From positions 62,001 through 126,000 of the forward strand of contig JACJYR010000002.1 of NCBI GenBank assembly GCA_020636005.1: DNA of 64,000 bases, in the 5' to 3' direction. Below, piece after piece: positions 17,803-27,349 of this stretch. Position 1 is the first letter of the stretch. Each line of letters begins with the position of its first letter. The position numbers and the translations under genes are program-made. The stretch comes from Lewinellaceae bacterium. Its GTDB lineage: Bacteria > Bacteroidota > Bacteroidia > Chitinophagales > Saprospiraceae. The notes beneath the pieces are model-generated. The model made no database searches, was not told where the DNA came from, and saw nothing but the letters and a program-made list of their open reading frames with translations.

Positions 17803-18096
17803 ATGCGTAAATTGCAACCATTAACAATTCAAATTATAGAAGAAATGCCTTGGATATATGACATAGAATCAGACATTCGATACAAGCAAGGTATCGAGAA
17901 AGGTATCGAGAAAGGTGGAAAGGCCAAAGCGCTTGAGACTGCCATTAAAGCCTTTCAAAAGGGCCTTGACTTTGATTTTGTCATGGAACTCACCGGGCTT
18001 TCAAATGAGGAATTGCTCAAAATCCAGAGAAGTTTAAAACTGGGGAAAAACAGCACCCAGCCAGGAAAGGGAGACGATTCCCATAAAAAAAGCTGA
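17803..18096 (+). pseudogene. C-terminal remnant of an Rpn-family PD-(D/E)XK protein
   Basis: 97 aa from the ATG 10 nt after the T9SS gene. WIYDIESDIRYKQGIEKGIE, followed by a Lys/Glu/Gly-rich stretch and AFQKGLDFDFVMELTGLSNE, matches only the C-terminal tail of Rpn/YadD-type nucleases and putative transposases, which usually have a ~200-residue nuclease domain in front. No nuclease motif is encoded upstream in any frame I can follow. It is either a deletion remnant or a small free-standing tail. The QGIEKGIEKG repeat is typical of this family. Confidence 0.5.
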
Positions 18097-18151
18097 ACAT
18101 TCTTCCATTCCCATTTCCCATTTCTAACTTAGCCTCCAAATCCATTCCTTC

Positions 18152-19258
18152 ATGTTTGAACTTAGAGGCAAACTCAGCAATGTACAGCAGATAGGATTAG
18201 GAATATCAGGCGTTGTCATCCTGTTAATCGTTTGGTGGGTCTTAGCGGAAGCCTTCTCCAGGCAGGTACCCGTAGTAGAGGGGTTCAACACAGAACTTCC
18301 CTCCACCCTCACGGGCGATTCGCTGGCCAACACGGCCCTCCGGGACTCCATCCTCAGGGCCGATTCCATAAAATTTGCCAATGCCACCGAATTCCGCAAA
18401 ATATATCCTATCGTACCGCTGCCAACGGAAGTGTTGGCCAGTTATTCCCACCTCTTTTCAAAAGACAACCTGGTGGGCAATGCCCTTCGCTCTATTTGGC
18501 TGAATTTGAAAGGTTATTTCTGGGCGGTATTGTTATGCGTACCAATCGGTTTTACCATTGGCCTTTTCCCCCTGTTCAAAGGGCTTTTCAGCAAACCGGT
18601 AGATGCCCTTCGCTACCTGCCCCTCACGGCACTCATTGGTGTTTTCATTATCTGGTTTGGGATCTATGACGAAATGAAGGTGGCTTTCCTGGCCTTTGGT
18701 ATCATCGTTTTCCTGCTGCCCACTGTCATTTCCCGCATCGACGAAGTAGAAGATGTATATACTGCCACTGTTTTTACCTTGGGGGCAACCAATTGGCAAA
18801 CCATCAAGACCGTTTTCTTCCCAGCCGTCATGAGCAAATTGCTCGACGACATCCGTGTGCTTACTGCCGTTTCGTGGACGTACATCATCGTGGCGGAATA
18901 CATCAACAAAGACGGGGGCGGACTTGGAGCGTTGATTTACATCAAACGGCGCTTGCAGCAGGTGCCTGATATGTTCGCCATTATCCTTGTCATCGTGCTC
19001 ATCGGTTTTTTGCAGGACATGATTTTTGTCTATCTGGGCAGGCGGCTATTTCCTTACCGTCATTACAAAACAACCCTGAACGGCAACAAGGAAGTGCGCT
19101 ATGGGGTCTATCTGTTACTGGCTATTTTTGCAATGGCTGTCTTTCTGCCCCATGTGCCAATGATTGGAACTATAGCCCTCATTGGCTCCCTGGCAGCTAT
19201 CGTTTTCATCCTTTTTGGTGAAATCAGGGTACAATCGTCCCTCCGCAACCAAAATTAA
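18152..19258 (+). CDS. ABC transporter permease (NitT/TauT type)
   Basis: 368 aa. One membrane helix at ~17-35 (LGISGVVILLIVWWVLAEAF) is followed by a ~90-residue polar stretch, then the permease core with helices from ~125 (YFWAVLLCVPIGFTIGLFPL) and the EAA-type loop (DEVEDVYTATVFTLGATNWQ, then VFFPAVMSKLLDDIR). Two further helices near 315-360 extend the usual ~260-residue family length. It pairs with the ATPase gene 58 nt downstream. No periplasmic binding protein is nearby, so the substrate (nitrate, sulfonate, metal or other) cannot be named. Confidence 0.85.
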   Translation: MFELRGKLSNVQQIGLGISGVVILLIVWWVLAEAFSRQVPVVEGFNTELPSTLTGDSLANTALRDSILRADSIKFANATEFRKIYPIVPLPTEVLASYSHLFSKDNLVGNALRSIWLNLKGYFWAVLLCVPIGFTIGLFPLFKGLFSKPVDALRYLPLTALIGVFIIWFGIYDEMKVAFLAFGIIVFLLPTVISRIDEVEDVYTATVFTLGATNWQTIKTVFFPAVMSKLLDDIRVLTAVSWTYIIVAEYINKDGGGLGALIYIKRRLQQVPDMFAIILVIVLIGFLQDMIFVYLGRRLFPYRHYKTTLNGNKEVRYGVYLLLAIFAMAVFLPHVPMIGTIALIGSLAAIVFILFGEIRVQSSLRNQN

Positions 19259-19316
19259 CCGTATGTGGTAAGCAGTTGGACGACACAGCTGCCCACATAT
19301 CCCTGACCTCAATACT

Positions 19317-20114
19317 ATGGCTTCAGCAGACAATTTACCCTCTATCATAGAATTGAAAGACATCGGCCAGAGTTACGATGGCGGTGAAAACTGGATATTG
19401 AAAAATGCCCAACTCATCATACCCGACAAGCCTGCCCAAGGAGAGTTTGTCGTCATCCTCGGCATGTCGGGCTGCGGGAAATCCACCATCCTGCGCTATG
19501 TGGCAGGCCTCCAAAAGCCAACCGAAGGCCAGGTACTCATCCACGGCAAGCCGATGGAAGAAGCCCCCCGTGTCAGCATGGTCTTTCAGCAATATTCTTC
19601 CCTGCCCTGGCTCACCGTACTTGATAATGTGGCGCTCAGCCTGCAATACAAAGGGGTGGCGGAAAAGGAGCGCCACGAACAGGCCATGGACATAATCAAA
19701 AAAGTAGGCCTGGATGGCCATGAAAACAAATACGCCCAGTACCCTACCCTCTCCGGCGGCCAGTTGCAGCGGATCGCCATCGCCAGGAGCATGGTGGCCA
19801 ATCCGGAAATCCTGCTCATGGACGAACCCTTCGGCGCACTGGATATCAATACCCGCCTGCAAATGCAGGAACTTCTCACCAGCCTCTGGCTCGAATTCCA
19901 CCCGACCGTTATCTTCGTCACACACGACATCTCAGAGGCAGTCTATCTCGGCGACGACATCTACATTATGAAATCGCCGCCCAGCCGGTTTGTGGAACAT
20001 ATTGAAGTAGGCCTGCCTTTCCAGCGTACCCGGGAACTCAAAAGGGATCCACATTTTATCGAACTCGTACAGCACGTAGAAGACAAGATGGTGGCCGTTG
20101 GGAAGATGAATTGA
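19317..20114 (+). CDS. ABC transporter ATP-binding protein (TauB/SsuB type)
   Basis: 265 aa. Walker A is GMSGCGKST (residues 49-57), the Q-loop FQQYSSLPWL, the signature LSGGQLQRIAIARSM, Walker B ILLMDEPFGALD and the switch His in VTHDISEA. All catalytic motifs are intact. The sequence type, with the short FGALD after Walker B, is that of nitrate/sulfonate/taurine importers. It energises the permease encoded 58 nt upstream. The pair forms a two-gene unit without a binding-protein gene. Confidence 0.92.
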   Translation: MASADNLPSIIELKDIGQSYDGGENWILKNAQLIIPDKPAQGEFVVILGMSGCGKSTILRYVAGLQKPTEGQVLIHGKPMEEAPRVSMVFQQYSSLPWLTVLDNVALSLQYKGVAEKERHEQAMDIIKKVGLDGHENKYAQYPTLSGGQLQRIAIARSMVANPEILLMDEPFGALDINTRLQMQELLTSLWLEFHPTVIFVTHDISEAVYLGDDIYIMKSPPSRFVEHIEVGLPFQRTRELKRDPHFIELVQHVEDKMVAVGKMN

Positions 20115-20361
20115 ATGAACGCCGGCTATTTGTGGGCATTTCTTCCAATAAGTGGGCAAGCTTGCTGTTAAGGTTTTTAAAAAAGCTTGACTCCTATTGG
20201 AATCCAGCCTATTTTTCCAGTTGCGTTTTTTGCCCCTGGAAATTGCAATTGGTTTTTGGGAAATTGAACTTGAGCAATTAAAAATTTGATAATCAATTGT
20301 TTAATGTCTCTATTCCCCAATTTTCCAATGTAGTTTACTTCTTTCGACTCAATCTGGCCCT

Positions 20362-22179
20362 ATGCCCATTTTCCTTGCATACTTACTGGAATCAAGCTTT
20401 TGGTGGCTTGTGTTCATGGTGTGCTACTATTGGATGGGGAATGGCCCTATCCATTTCACATTCAAAAGATGGTACCTGCGCCTGGTGCCACTTTTTGCTT
20501 ATCTCATCCCGCTGGCCAGTTTGGATGTTGGCCGATACGCCCACCTAGAGGGGCTGATCAGCAAATCTGCAATTGACCCCATAAATTGGTTCCAGTTCAA
20601 TATCCCATCCGTGACCGTCACCTTGGGCAGCATACTGTTAATAATTTACTTTATTGGCTTTATGGTGGCATTGTTGAGCATGACGGATAGGTTCTGGGAA
20701 ATTGGACTTTTTCTAAAAAGCAACGGCAACCGACCCCTCAGCGCCTTTGGATGGCAAAGGAATCCAACTACCTGCTTCAGTCGGCTTATTTTTTCTTGGC
20801 CCATTTTGGATGAAACAAAAAGAAAGCAGTGGGCCGGCTCATGGCTGCCTATCCATCCGGTTTTTGCATGGGAAGCATTTTATATTGAAGGTATCCTGGC
20901 CATTCACTGGTGGCACCCAGTGGTCAGAGCCTGGGGCAGTCAGTGGCGGCGCCTCTATCTAACCCAGGATTCGTTCGCAGCCAAACCGGCTCCGAAACCT
21001 TCTCATTTGTTGAAATTATCGGGCTTGGCAGGGGCCGCTGGCCTTGTGGCACTCTTGCTTTCGTTTACCAACCAACAGGGTGGCCTTGTGTACAGGCTTT
21101 CCAACAATTTTGCAAACCTGGCCAATCTGGTACTCTTCAAATACGAAAAAGAACAAATCCTTCCCGTACAATACTCCTTCGCCTGGGGCGACCTCTTGAT
21201 CCCCCTTCACAAGTTTGCCAGCCCAAACGGTTACGAAGCCAGCCTGGACGTGCAGTTCTCCGATTTCCAACAAAATTTCAGCAAGGAATTGAAAATACTC
21301 CGCAACGGAAAACCCCTAGAAACCGGCATTATCAGCATCATCTATAAAGCCAAAAACGCTGGAAAATTTGCCTACATCAATGACATTGATCCAAAAAAAG
21401 TCCTGCTGTGGGACAGAAGGGATGGAAAGGTGTACAACGACAGCCTGGGCCTCGGGGACGAATTGACCATTTTTGGGGAATCGGGCGAAATCTATATTTC
21501 CAAGGTCACTATCCGCATTTCGGACCCTGGCGCCATGTACCAGCCCGCCGTGATGGTACCGGAGATCAACCGCCTCGCTCCCAGCTTCTGCTTCCAGGTT
21601 ATTGCCCGGCCCGGCCAGCGGGCACTGGTGAAAGTGGACAAATCCGATCCAAAAGCCGAGCACATCCTCAACATGTACAAAGACGTCTCCCGCTACGAAA
21701 TTGTCCATATCCCGGGTTTCCGGACGAACAGGCGTTACCTGACCGAAGCCGACGCCCTATTTAAAAAAGGAACATTTACCGAAGTGGAACTGGCCCCAGC
21801 AGGCCTCAATGTAGATTACCTGCCCGAATACCAGGATTACCAAGACAACCAGGTCGTGCTCCGATGGGGTGATATGGAGGCAGGCCCTTCTAGTTACAAT
21901 TACCCATTGGATAGTTTTCAAGTCTCCGCAAAAAAGGAAATCCAGCTCCGGGTTGGCGACAGGCAACTGCCCATTATATCTTTCGAATGCATCATTTCCA
22001 GCAAAACCGTGGCCCCATATGGCTTCAAAAGCGACCGGCTCGACCACCCGGCCCTCCTGTTTGCGCTGGATGGCATTGCCCCGGAAACCAGTATTTACTT
22101 TGACCGGATAATCGTTAAAAGCGAAGAAGGGCAGCTTAAGTTGTTCCCTGCTGCTTTTGTGTTCAATGTGGCCGATTAG
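20362..22179 (+). CDS. BlaR1/M56-like membrane protein lacking the zinc motif
   Basis: 605 aa. Hydrophobic segments lie at ~3-22, ~35-53, ~85-112 (VTLGSILLIIYFIGFMVAL) and ~225-243, followed by a ~360-residue soluble part with beta-rich pattern. The N-terminal third has the layout of M56 (BlaR1-type) proteins, including a FAWEAFYIEGILAIHWWHPVV segment where active members have HExxH followed by a WFHPLV-like helix. Here the HExxH position reads WEAFY, so the zinc ligands are gone. The soluble part is not recognised. It may be a dead protease used for sensing or scaffolding. The resemblance is by eye and could be wrong. Confidence 0.5.
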   Translation: MPIFLAYLLESSFWWLVFMVCYYWMGNGPIHFTFKRWYLRLVPLFAYLIPLASLDVGRYAHLEGLISKSAIDPINWFQFNIPSVTVTLGSILLIIYFIGFMVALLSMTDRFWEIGLFLKSNGNRPLSAFGWQRNPTTCFSRLIFSWPILDETKRKQWAGSWLPIHPVFAWEAFYIEGILAIHWWHPVVRAWGSQWRRLYLTQDSFAAKPAPKPSHLLKLSGLAGAAGLVALLLSFTNQQGGLVYRLSNNFANLANLVLFKYEKEQILPVQYSFAWGDLLIPLHKFASPNGYEASLDVQFSDFQQNFSKELKILRNGKPLETGIISIIYKAKNAGKFAYINDIDPKKVLLWDRRDGKVYNDSLGLGDELTIFGESGEIYISKVTIRISDPGAMYQPAVMVPEINRLAPSFCFQVIARPGQRALVKVDKSDPKAEHILNMYKDVSRYEIVHIPGFRTNRRYLTEADALFKKGTFTEVELAPAGLNVDYLPEYQDYQDNQVVLRWGDMEAGPSSYNYPLDSFQVSAKKEIQLRVGDRQLPIISFECIISSKTVAPYGFKSDRLDHPALLFALDGIAPETSIYFDRIIVKSEEGQLKLFPAAFVFNVAD

Positions 22180-22305
22180 GCCAATCACCTGTAAGCCTTA
22201 TCATTTCAGGCAATTTGGTTTCTCGTAAAATCCCAATCCTGCCCGCAATACCCAAACTGGTCAAAAATTTGAAGGTGCAAAGCCGCCCCGGTTAAAGCAC
22301 AAAGC

Positions 22306-22731
22306 ATGTTTCTGAAAAGCATCACCTTACTCGCCTTCCTCACTTTTTTCATGGTCGTCACTGCCATCGGTTGCCAATGGCCCGTTGGGCTGTTCATCAA
22401 ATACGCCATCAGCCAGGTACCATTCGGCGACAAGAGCCTGCATTTTCTGCTCTTGGCCGTGCTATCGCTGCTACTAAACGGATGTATGGAGCAAAGGCGC
22501 ACGAACATCTGGGGCACTCAGGTGTTAGTTGGGAGCCTTTTGGTGGGCGCTGGCATTACATTGGAAGAATGCAGCCAGGCCTTTATCCCCTCCCGAAATT
22601 TTGAATTCTTGGACATGGTATGTAACTATGCAGGGATTTACGCAGGCAGCATGGCAGGTTTTATACTGCCACCCAACCGCAACAAACAGGAATCAGATGC
22701 AAGTGACCGCAACAAAACCCTTTCAGTTTAA
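22306..22731 (+). CDS. VanZ-family membrane protein
   Basis: 141 aa with three or four membrane helices. The VanZ pattern is visible: PFGDKSLHFLLLAVLSLLLN (D-K-x-x-H-F) and later LEECSQAFIPSRNFEFLDM, then the N-Y-A-G-x-x-x-G helix. VanZ domains occur in teicoplanin-resistance clusters and in many unrelated small membrane proteins; no resistance genes are nearby. The 3' end overlaps the start of the next gene by 35 nt in another frame, which suggests translational coupling. Confidence 0.8.
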   Translation: MFLKSITLLAFLTFFMVVTAIGCQWPVGLFIKYAISQVPFGDKSLHFLLLAVLSLLLNGCMEQRRTNIWGTQVLVGSLLVGAGITLEECSQAFIPSRNFEFLDMVCNYAGIYAGSMAGFILPPNRNKQESDASDRNKTLSV

Positions 22732-23422
22732 ACAGTTTTCCATCGAACAAGACCGATGTACCATGAAGGTGGGAACGGATGGCGTACTACTGGGCGCCTG
22801 GTCTGATGTGGATGGTGCGTCTCATATATTGGACGTGGGCACAGGCACGGGCGTCATAGCTATCATGCTCGCCCAGCGGACTGAAAATGCCACCATACAT
22901 GCTGTTGAAATTGACGAAGAAGCATATACCCAGGCCTCGCAAAACATGCAAAATACCGCCTGGGCCAACCGCCTCCAGGCTTTCCAGGTCGCCATCCAGG
23001 ATTTTGCCAAAAACAAGGATGCAGCGTATGATCTCATCGTGAGCAATCCCCCCTTTTTTTCAGGCGGTACCTTTTCCAGCAGCCAGGACAAAACCTCAGT
23101 GCGGCACACCGTCAAGCTGCCACATGGCGATCTGCTGCTGGCCACCCGCAAGCTGCTGAAAGAAAAGGGGAAATTCTGCGTCATCCTTCCTTATCTGGAA
23201 GGCCTCCGTTTCAAGGAACTTGCCAATAGTTACAACTTGTACTGCACCAAAATGACAGAAGTAAAGCCCAGGGCCGACAAACCGGTGGAGCGGTTGCTGC
23301 TGCAATTCGACCGAGTGGTAAAACCCATGGAAAAGGATGTATTGGTAATCCAGCAAGGCCAGGCCAATAGCTGGACGGCAGAGTACAAGCAGTTGACGGG
23401 CGAATTTTATCTGAAAATGTAA
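22697..23422 (+). CDS. trmN6: tRNA1(Val) (adenine(37)-N6)-methyltransferase
   Basis: 241 aa from the ATG at 22697, which is inside the end of the VanZ gene. The N-terminus KPFQFKQFSIEQDRCTMKVG and GTDGVLLGAW are characteristic of YfiC/TrmN6. SAM-binding motif I is LDVGTGTGVIAIML and the catalytic motif IV is SNPPFF, as expected for adenine-N6 methylation. It methylates A37 of tRNA1-Val using SAM. The family length is normal. It is followed by a strong bidirectional terminator. Confidence 0.9.
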   Translation: MQVTATKPFQFKQFSIEQDRCTMKVGTDGVLLGAWSDVDGASHILDVGTGTGVIAIMLAQRTENATIHAVEIDEEAYTQASQNMQNTAWANRLQAFQVAIQDFAKNKDAAYDLIVSNPPFFSGGTFSSSQDKTSVRHTVKLPHGDLLLATRKLLKEKGKFCVILPYLEGLRFKELANSYNLYCTKMTEVKPRADKPVERLLLQFDRVVKPMEKDVLVIQQGQANSWTAEYKQLTGEFYLKM

Positions 23423-23435
23423 AGCACAGATGCCA

Positions 23436-23477
23436 ACAAAAAAAGGGGCGGAAGTGTATTCCGTCCCTTTTTTTGTT
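23436..23477. terminator. Bidirectional terminator between trmN6 and the HTH gene
   Basis: An A-rich / GGGGCGGAA arm (to 23453) pairs with TTCCGTCCC plus a T-run (from 23459) around a 5-nt loop. It sits between two convergent genes and has A and T tracts on both sides. Confidence 0.85.
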
Positions 23478-23492
23478 GTGGTATTTAAGTTT

Positions 23493-23759
23493 TTAGTTAG
23501 GATGCATGGCCGGTGCACTGGATTCGGTGATAAGCTGTTTGGCCAGCTCCAGGATTCTTGTGTCTTCAAGGTGAACGATGCCGCCGCCTGGGCCTGGTTC
23601 TATTTGGATGCCCGCAACCTTCCCATTTTCATACTTTTGAGCGCCGAAGTAGTTTCTGACCGTTTGCTCTTCGATGTTAAGCTCCTGGGCGATGCGGGCA
23701 ATACTGCCGGTGGGCAGGCTGTGCTTGATCTTTCTCAATTCATTGAAGGTGATATTCAT
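23493..23759 (-). CDS. Small helix-turn-helix DNA-binding protein
   Basis: 88 aa. Residues ~17-38 (GSIARIAQELNIEEQTVRNY) form a clear helix-turn-helix, followed by a Gly/Pro-rich loop (IEPGPGGGIVHLED) and a final helix (RILELAKQLI). No ligand-binding domain is present. It looks like one of the small HTH proteins found across Bacteroidota with no assigned target. It is alone on the minus strand and converges on trmN6. Confidence 0.75.
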   Translation of the reverse strand: MNITFNELRKIKHSLPTGSIARIAQELNIEEQTVRNYFGAQKYENGKVAGIQIEPGPGGGIVHLEDTRILELAKQLITESSAPAMHPN

Positions 23760-24040
23760 ATCGATAAAATTTTGTTTATGCCGCAGTTGGCTGTCGGCAG
23801 TCGGCTGCCCTCCCGGAGAAAAAGTGTGGAGAGTTCAGGATGGATTTGGGAGGACTGGCCAAAGTTGCCAATACCCAATCAGCAGCGAAATGGATGATAT
23901 CAGTAAGAAAAGAACTTTTGTAAATCGTTGGGGAAAGGTAGGGGTTTTTAAAAATAATGCAAACTAAATTTTAAGGTTTTTTTCATCTGTGGTATATCCA
24001 AAATTAATAATCCGAACAAATGAAATAATGGTTGGATTTT

Positions 24041-27000
24041 TCAACCCAAAAAAAGTTTGTCCAGGAAAATGCGGAAGCGGGCGTCCAGCTTTTCCATCGT
24101 GTATGCAGGGCGGCCCGCTATGCTCACGAAATTGTTGATTCCCATCAATTTATCCACCATCCATTCCTGCTCTACCCTCCTCCTTGGCTTTTCCTTTTTG
24201 AAAAAAGCCAACCGGTGAACCTCGTCTGGTGTATCAATATCCTTCAGACTTGTTTCCACAAAAAACAGCATAGGCTCCTCCCTGTCCGCCAAAAACCATT
24301 CCTGGATGCCCGCTTCAGGCTTCAGCCAGGGCCATACGGCTTCCCCCTCCAACTCCAGTTCCACGCCACAGAGAAGGTCGTTCTTGTGAGGCGGTAAAAA
24401 AACGAACGGCTCCTTCCTGCCCGGTGGGTTCCAGAATGCTTTGATATAATTGCTGGGGGGCAGTGCTGTGCCCGCTCCGACTTCCTGCGTGTCCGTTGTA
24501 GCGGAATCTGGCGTTGTTGTGCTGCCGTTCCCCTGCACTGGGCGCTCCCGGAACCATACGGATTGGGGCTGTTTTACTGCCCAGCCCTTCAAGGAGAAAA
24601 GATCGAGGTAAAATTTTAACAAATGTTCTACATCAGCACCGTAAATGCCTATATGACAGGTATTGTGTTTTGGGTGGAGGGTGGCGTAAAGGGAAATTTT
24701 AAAACTAAAAACCGCTTCTTTCCAATGTTCCAACCGCTCTTCAAAAGTTTTCTGAAAGGGTACCTGGTCCATGCTGGCCAGGGCAATGTCCATTTCCAAT
24801 GCCTCAATAGCCTGGTAAAGTTGAGCGGCGGATTCTTTAGCCCCCAACAACCTGGTGTAAAGGCTGGCCTGCTCGATATTTTCCCAAAATTTATCTCCCT
24901 GCCGCTTTTTCTTTTGCTCTATTAAATCTATTTCACTTTGCAGCCGCATGAACAGCGGGCCTTCCATCAATCGTACAAAGTGGCGGCGGTCGGCAGAGGC
25001 GGTTTCGGCCAGGGTAAGCTTGTCCCACTGTTCCATTAGCAGGTCGAAGCCAAGCGGGTCGGCCTGGCTGGTGATATCGACCCGATCATCCTTCATCGCT
25101 ACCCTAACCAATAGCCTTTCATCGTAGTCAAACCCGTTCAGTGCCTGGGCGAGCGGCACGATGAGTTCTTCCCGGATGGTGCGCTGCAGGTACCGGGCCC
25201 CATATTTTGGGTCAAATCCCTTGACGGCCAGATAATCGGACACCGCCTCTTCGATAGTCAGTTCAAGGCGGCGGAAACGGATGCCCTCCCGTTTCCTGAA
25301 CAAATCGGTTTCCCTTTCCACCACATAGCGCACCGTCTCCCGGGAAAGGGGCTCAAAGGCAATAATGGCATCAATGCGATTAAAAAGCTCTGGCCGGAAA
25401 TGCTGTTCCACGGCCTTCATAAAATGGCCGGAGACATCAGCGGTATTCAGGTCCTTTTTCCAGCCAATGCGCCCGCTTTGCAAGGTAGCGGCACCTATAT
25501 TGGACGTCATGATAATGATGGCGCTGCAAAAATTGACCAGTTTTCCCCGGCTGTCGGTCAGCCTGCCTTCTCCTAATATCTGGAGGAGCAGATCGTTGAA
25601 GTTTGGGGCGGCCTTTTCTATTTCATCGAACAACAACACGCAGAATGGCTCCCGGCGCACCGCTGAGGTAAGCAGCCCATCAGAGAAATAGGCCTCCCCG
25701 GTGAGCCGCATCACCGCGTAGGGGTCACTGTATTCGCTCATATCGAACCGGATCATCCGCTCCCGGCTGCCAAACATGAACTCCGCCAGCACCTTGGCCA
25801 GTTCTGTCTTGCCGACCCCCGTTGGCCCGACAAACAAAAAGGAGGCAATGGGCTTGCCCGTCCGTGTCAGGGCCGTTTTTACCGCTGACAGCATGTCCAC
25901 TACCGCATGGACGGCCCGTTCCTGGCCAAAAACGTTTTGGTTGAAATGGGACTTGATGGACTGGGGATCCATCGGCATTTCAGGATCCACCATAAAGGGC
26001 GGCATACCGGATTCCTCGCAATAGTACCGTATAATGGTTTGGCGGTAGATAGTGGACTGCGGATTGCGGATCACAGCGGTATTTTTATCGGGATGGGCAA
26101 GTTGGCCAAGGATGATGCTTTCAAGAAAACGGATAGGCTTGCCGGGCATACCTGAATAGGGCGAAAAGCGCCTGTGGAGCCGGATGATCTCCCGGATGGC
26201 TTCCGGGTCAACTTTTATTTTCCACTCCCTGGCGATATCGTCAACCTTTTGGTGGATGATGTCTTCCAGCCCGGTTTTGGGTTCTTCCAACTGTACGGTT
26301 TGGAAAAATGCCAGAAAGTTGGGGCTGCGCACTTCTATGCGGGCACGTTCCTCCGGTGTGCATTCCGAAATCATGGACAGCTCGCCCCTGCCGAGAAAAG
26401 GGCGGAGGTATTCAGCCATGCTGACGGCATTCCCTTCATAGCGCCCTACCTCAAACAACTCGGCCAGGTTGCGCACAAAGAGGATATCGCCCTTTTCCGT
26501 CAGTTCCTTCACCAGATGGGAAAGGTTGTCCTGCCACCCGGTCTCCTGGGTCAGTTCCTTGATCATCATGGAGGCGTTGGTTTCCCAAAAATCACTTTCC
26601 ATACCCAGCCGCTGCATGATGCGCACCAACTCCCAAACAAGGGCAGTTTTCCCGGTACCGGATGCGCCTACCAGCAGGATGTTGCGGTTAAAACGGCTTT
26701 TCAGGATGCGCTCCATGTAGGCAAGTTCTTCCTCCCGCCCATAGGCCACCTTTTTTTTAACTACCAGTTTTTCAGCAACTTGTGGCAAAAGGAGGCGTTT
26801 TTTTTCTTTTTTCAGTTCTGTCAGTTCAGCGGGGGAATAAAAATCAAGCTGGATCTCCCTGCTTGAGATCGCTGCCCCCTCAAACCAGGAAGCGGACAAG
26901 ATCTGCTGTACTGCCTGCATCCGTTTTTTGGTGGTAAACTCCACCCTGACCACTTCCTGCAGGCGCAGGCCCAATTCTTTCTCATCGGCTGCCAGGGCCT

Positions 27001-27349
27001 CCAGGCCCAGTGCGGGCAACACCCCCCAGTATCCTTTTTCAGTATGTTGCAAAAAGCAATCAAAGTGGATGGAGAAAGCCGGGTAACTAATGCCATCCTT
27101 GGCCGGCGGAAATGGTACCACCAATTTTTTTTGGGTGAAACTGCCCTTTTTCAACAAATCCAGCACACGGGTATATTTGCCCTGATCAATCTGGTTTTTC
27201 TGGAAACGTTCCTGAAATTTAATCGCCAAATCTTCCGGCGACTTGTCCACGTGCAGGGAAGCCATGTCCGTCAAGGGTATGGTGACCGGGCCATTGTTGG
27301 CCAGTTGGATGGTAATGGAATAAAAAGGTATTTTGACAGGATGAGGCAT
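24041..27349 (-). CDS. Large ClpA/ClpB-like AAA+ protein with inactive-looking D1 domain
   Basis: 1102 aa from the ATG at 27349. Residues ~1-200 are an N-terminal region not recognised as a Clp-N domain. D1 has Walker A GASGTGKT (228-235), but the Walker B position reads ILFVRNLAEL (289-298), lacking the D-E pair. D2 is complete: Walker A GPTGVGKT (508-515), Walker B VLLFDE (571-576), sensor SNIGA, and arginine-bearing FRPELFNRID. A ~320-residue C-terminal extension (780-1102) follows, unlike ClpA or ClpB. No ClpP-binding loop is obvious. It is probably a protein remodeller working through D2. It stands alone and is divergent from the BrkB gene. Confidence 0.8.
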   Translation of the reverse strand: MPHPVKIPFYSITIQLANNGPVTIPLTDMASLHVDKSPEDLAIKFQERFQKNQIDQGKYTRVLDLLKKGSFTQKKLVVPFPPAKDGISYPAFSIHFDCFLQHTEKGYWGVLPALGLEALAADEKELGLRLQEVVRVEFTTKKRMQAVQQILSASWFEGAAISSREIQLDFYSPAELTELKKEKKRLLLPQVAEKLVVKKKVAYGREEELAYMERILKSRFNRNILLVGASGTGKTALVWELVRIMQRLGMESDFWETNASMMIKELTQETGWQDNLSHLVKELTEKGDILFVRNLAELFEVGRYEGNAVSMAEYLRPFLGRGELSMISECTPEERARIEVRSPNFLAFFQTVQLEEPKTGLEDIIHQKVDDIAREWKIKVDPEAIREIIRLHRRFSPYSGMPGKPIRFLESIILGQLAHPDKNTAVIRNPQSTIYRQTIIRYYCEESGMPPFMVDPEMPMDPQSIKSHFNQNVFGQERAVHAVVDMLSAVKTALTRTGKPIASFLFVGPTGVGKTELAKVLAEFMFGSRERMIRFDMSEYSDPYAVMRLTGEAYFSDGLLTSAVRREPFCVLLFDEIEKAAPNFNDLLLQILGEGRLTDSRGKLVNFCSAIIIMTSNIGAATLQSGRIGWKKDLNTADVSGHFMKAVEQHFRPELFNRIDAIIAFEPLSRETVRYVVERETDLFRKREGIRFRRLELTIEEAVSDYLAVKGFDPKYGARYLQRTIREELIVPLAQALNGFDYDERLLVRVAMKDDRVDITSQADPLGFDLLMEQWDKLTLAETASADRRHFVRLMEGPLFMRLQSEIDLIEQKKKRQGDKFWENIEQASLYTRLLGAKESAAQLYQAIEALEMDIALASMDQVPFQKTFEERLEHWKEAVFSFKISLYATLHPKHNTCHIGIYGADVEHLLKFYLDLFSLKGWAVKQPQSVWFRERPVQGNGSTTTPDSATTDTQEVGAGTALPPSNYIKAFWNPPGRKEPFVFLPPHKNDLLCGVELELEGEAVWPWLKPEAGIQEWFLADREEPMLFFVETSLKDIDTPDEVHRLAFFKKEKPRRRVEQEWMVDKLMGINNFVSIAGRPAYTMEKLDARFRIFLDKLFLG

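Noticed and set aside
22306..22731. VanZ as evidence of glycopeptide resistance
   Set aside because: No vanA, vanH, vanX or regulatory genes are nearby; VanZ domains are common in unrelated membrane proteins.
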